Origin: Antedon mediterranea | Taxonomy: Eukaryota; Echinodermata; Crinoidea; Comatulida; Antedonidae | NCBI RefSeq assembly: GCF_964355755.1 | Contig: NC_092675.1 | Span: forward strand, 14,585,312 to 14,649,311 | Reading direction: 5' to 3' | DNA: 64,000 nucleotides | Shown: in pieces, positions 63,373 to 64,000 of the stretch | Position numbering within the stretch: the first letter of the stretch is position 1 | Layout: each line of letters begins with the position of its first letter | The notes under the pieces: model-generated | What the model was told of the DNA's origin: nothing | Seen by the model: the letters and a program-made list of their open reading frames with translations, nothing else | The model's database searches: none | Position numbers and translations under genes: made by a program

Positions 63373-63452
63373 AATCAAAGAGCTGCAAAGGCAGGATATA
63401 GAAAAATATCAAGATCAAATAAGTTAAAACTGCCTCAATATAGATTTATTTT

Positions 63453-63485
63453 AACGACATGTTTCGGGCATAGCCCATCATCAGG
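63453..63485 (-). ncRNA. Hammerhead-like core, Penelope-type
   Basis: On the minus strand: CTGATGA, a GGGC-TAT-GCCC stem, then GAAACATGTCG. It is almost the same layout as at 5991-6025 in the Penelope-like element, so this may be a scrap of another such element. Stem I is not evident. Confidence 0.4.
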
Positions 63486-63900
63486 TGAAAAGAATTGTAA
63501 CAAAGGATAAAATATATAAGTCACAAAATTACACATATATATATATAAATATAATATTAAGTATAATTATGAATTCACCAACACTTTCAGGCCCAATAAC
63601 AATGATCCCGGGCCCGAGTTTTTGTAGACCGGACTTCCATGCACAGCCACATGTTAAGGAATATGAATCTCTTTATGATTTTAATATGGTTCGAAATGAT
63701 ATTACACAACAACGATTAGACAGCAACTGTGCAAGAGTCCAACTAATAAAATCGGAATGATCAATTAATTGAACATTTACAGCATAAGACCCATACACTA
63801 GGACGATAACGATCGACGATAAATAGACAAATGTGCATTTTTAATACATAAACCAAAAGAAATATAAACAATTCCTTTGATGAAAATTATATTTTCACAC

Positions 63901-63998
63901 GTCCAATCAAATGACGTCATGATTAGTAAGACCAATAATATCGTGACAATACAGCGATTTTATTGTTTTTATTTGTCATGACGTCATTTGATTGGAAT
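63901..63998. repeat. Short inverted repeat with TGACGTCA
   Basis: TCCAATCAAATGACGTCATG at 63,902-63,921 is mirrored at 63,977-63,997, about 95 bases in all. It resembles a very small MITE. The window ends two bases later. Confidence 0.7.
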
Positions 63999-64000
63999 TT

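Overview
The window is AT-rich animal nuclear DNA. GT-AG introns, non-LTR, LTR and Penelope-like retroelements, several DNA-transposon superfamilies and pol III-type tRNA-like units are all present, and there is no bacterial gene organisation. The repeat content, and a strongly over-used AGGCCTA word, suggest a marine invertebrate, perhaps an echinoderm or relative. That placement is a guess.

One clear host gene dominates. It is cystathionine gamma-lyase (CTH), on the minus strand, with eight coding exons that can be read from about 50,082 down to about 8,440. The exons join in phase into about 396 residues. The PLP lysine falls at residue 212 and the PLP-contacting tyrosine at 114, the same numbers as in the human enzyme as I remember it. 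The 42-kb gene carries only about 1.2 kb of coding sequence; nearly all the rest is intron filled with mobile DNA.

Layout: 1-3.9 kb has a degenerate tRNA-like unit, repeats and a 21-bp minisatellite. 3.9-13.1 kb has two inverted copies of a hairpin-capped repeat flanking CTH exon 8; one copy hosts a Penelope-like element, and a decayed Tigger transposase lies between them. 13.5-22 kb (intron 7) has a SINE, LINE fragments and a TTAA-flanked element with long inverted arms. 22.9-23.9 kb has CTH exons 7-5. 24.3-35.7 kb (intron 4) is a nested stack: a repeat holds a TTA-flanked TIR element, which holds a CR1-like LINE, which holds an apparently intact two-gene PIF/Harbinger element; a separate CAGGG-ended element sits beside it. 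35.7-39.3 kb has CTH exons 4-2. 39.6-49.9 kb (intron 1) has a TIR element with 5-bp target duplication, MITEs, LINE remnants, two inverted minisatellites and a Cys-rich gene fragment.

At 50.4-57.1 kb a Ty3-type LTR retrotransposon with identical 112-bp LTRs sits 289 bp upstream of the CTH start codon, and its 5' LTR is split by another TIR element. At 58-64 kb there is a MITE, a 36-bp palindromic insertion with 7-bp duplication, and a damaged minus-strand gene of a family I cannot name (chromo-barrel-like domain, coiled coil, acidic/His motifs, zinc knuckle). A tRNA-like gene with anticodon ATC and a terminal inverted repeat follow. The unnamed gene at 59.6-62.6 kb is the best candidate for an undescribed system, but it carries several frame breaks.
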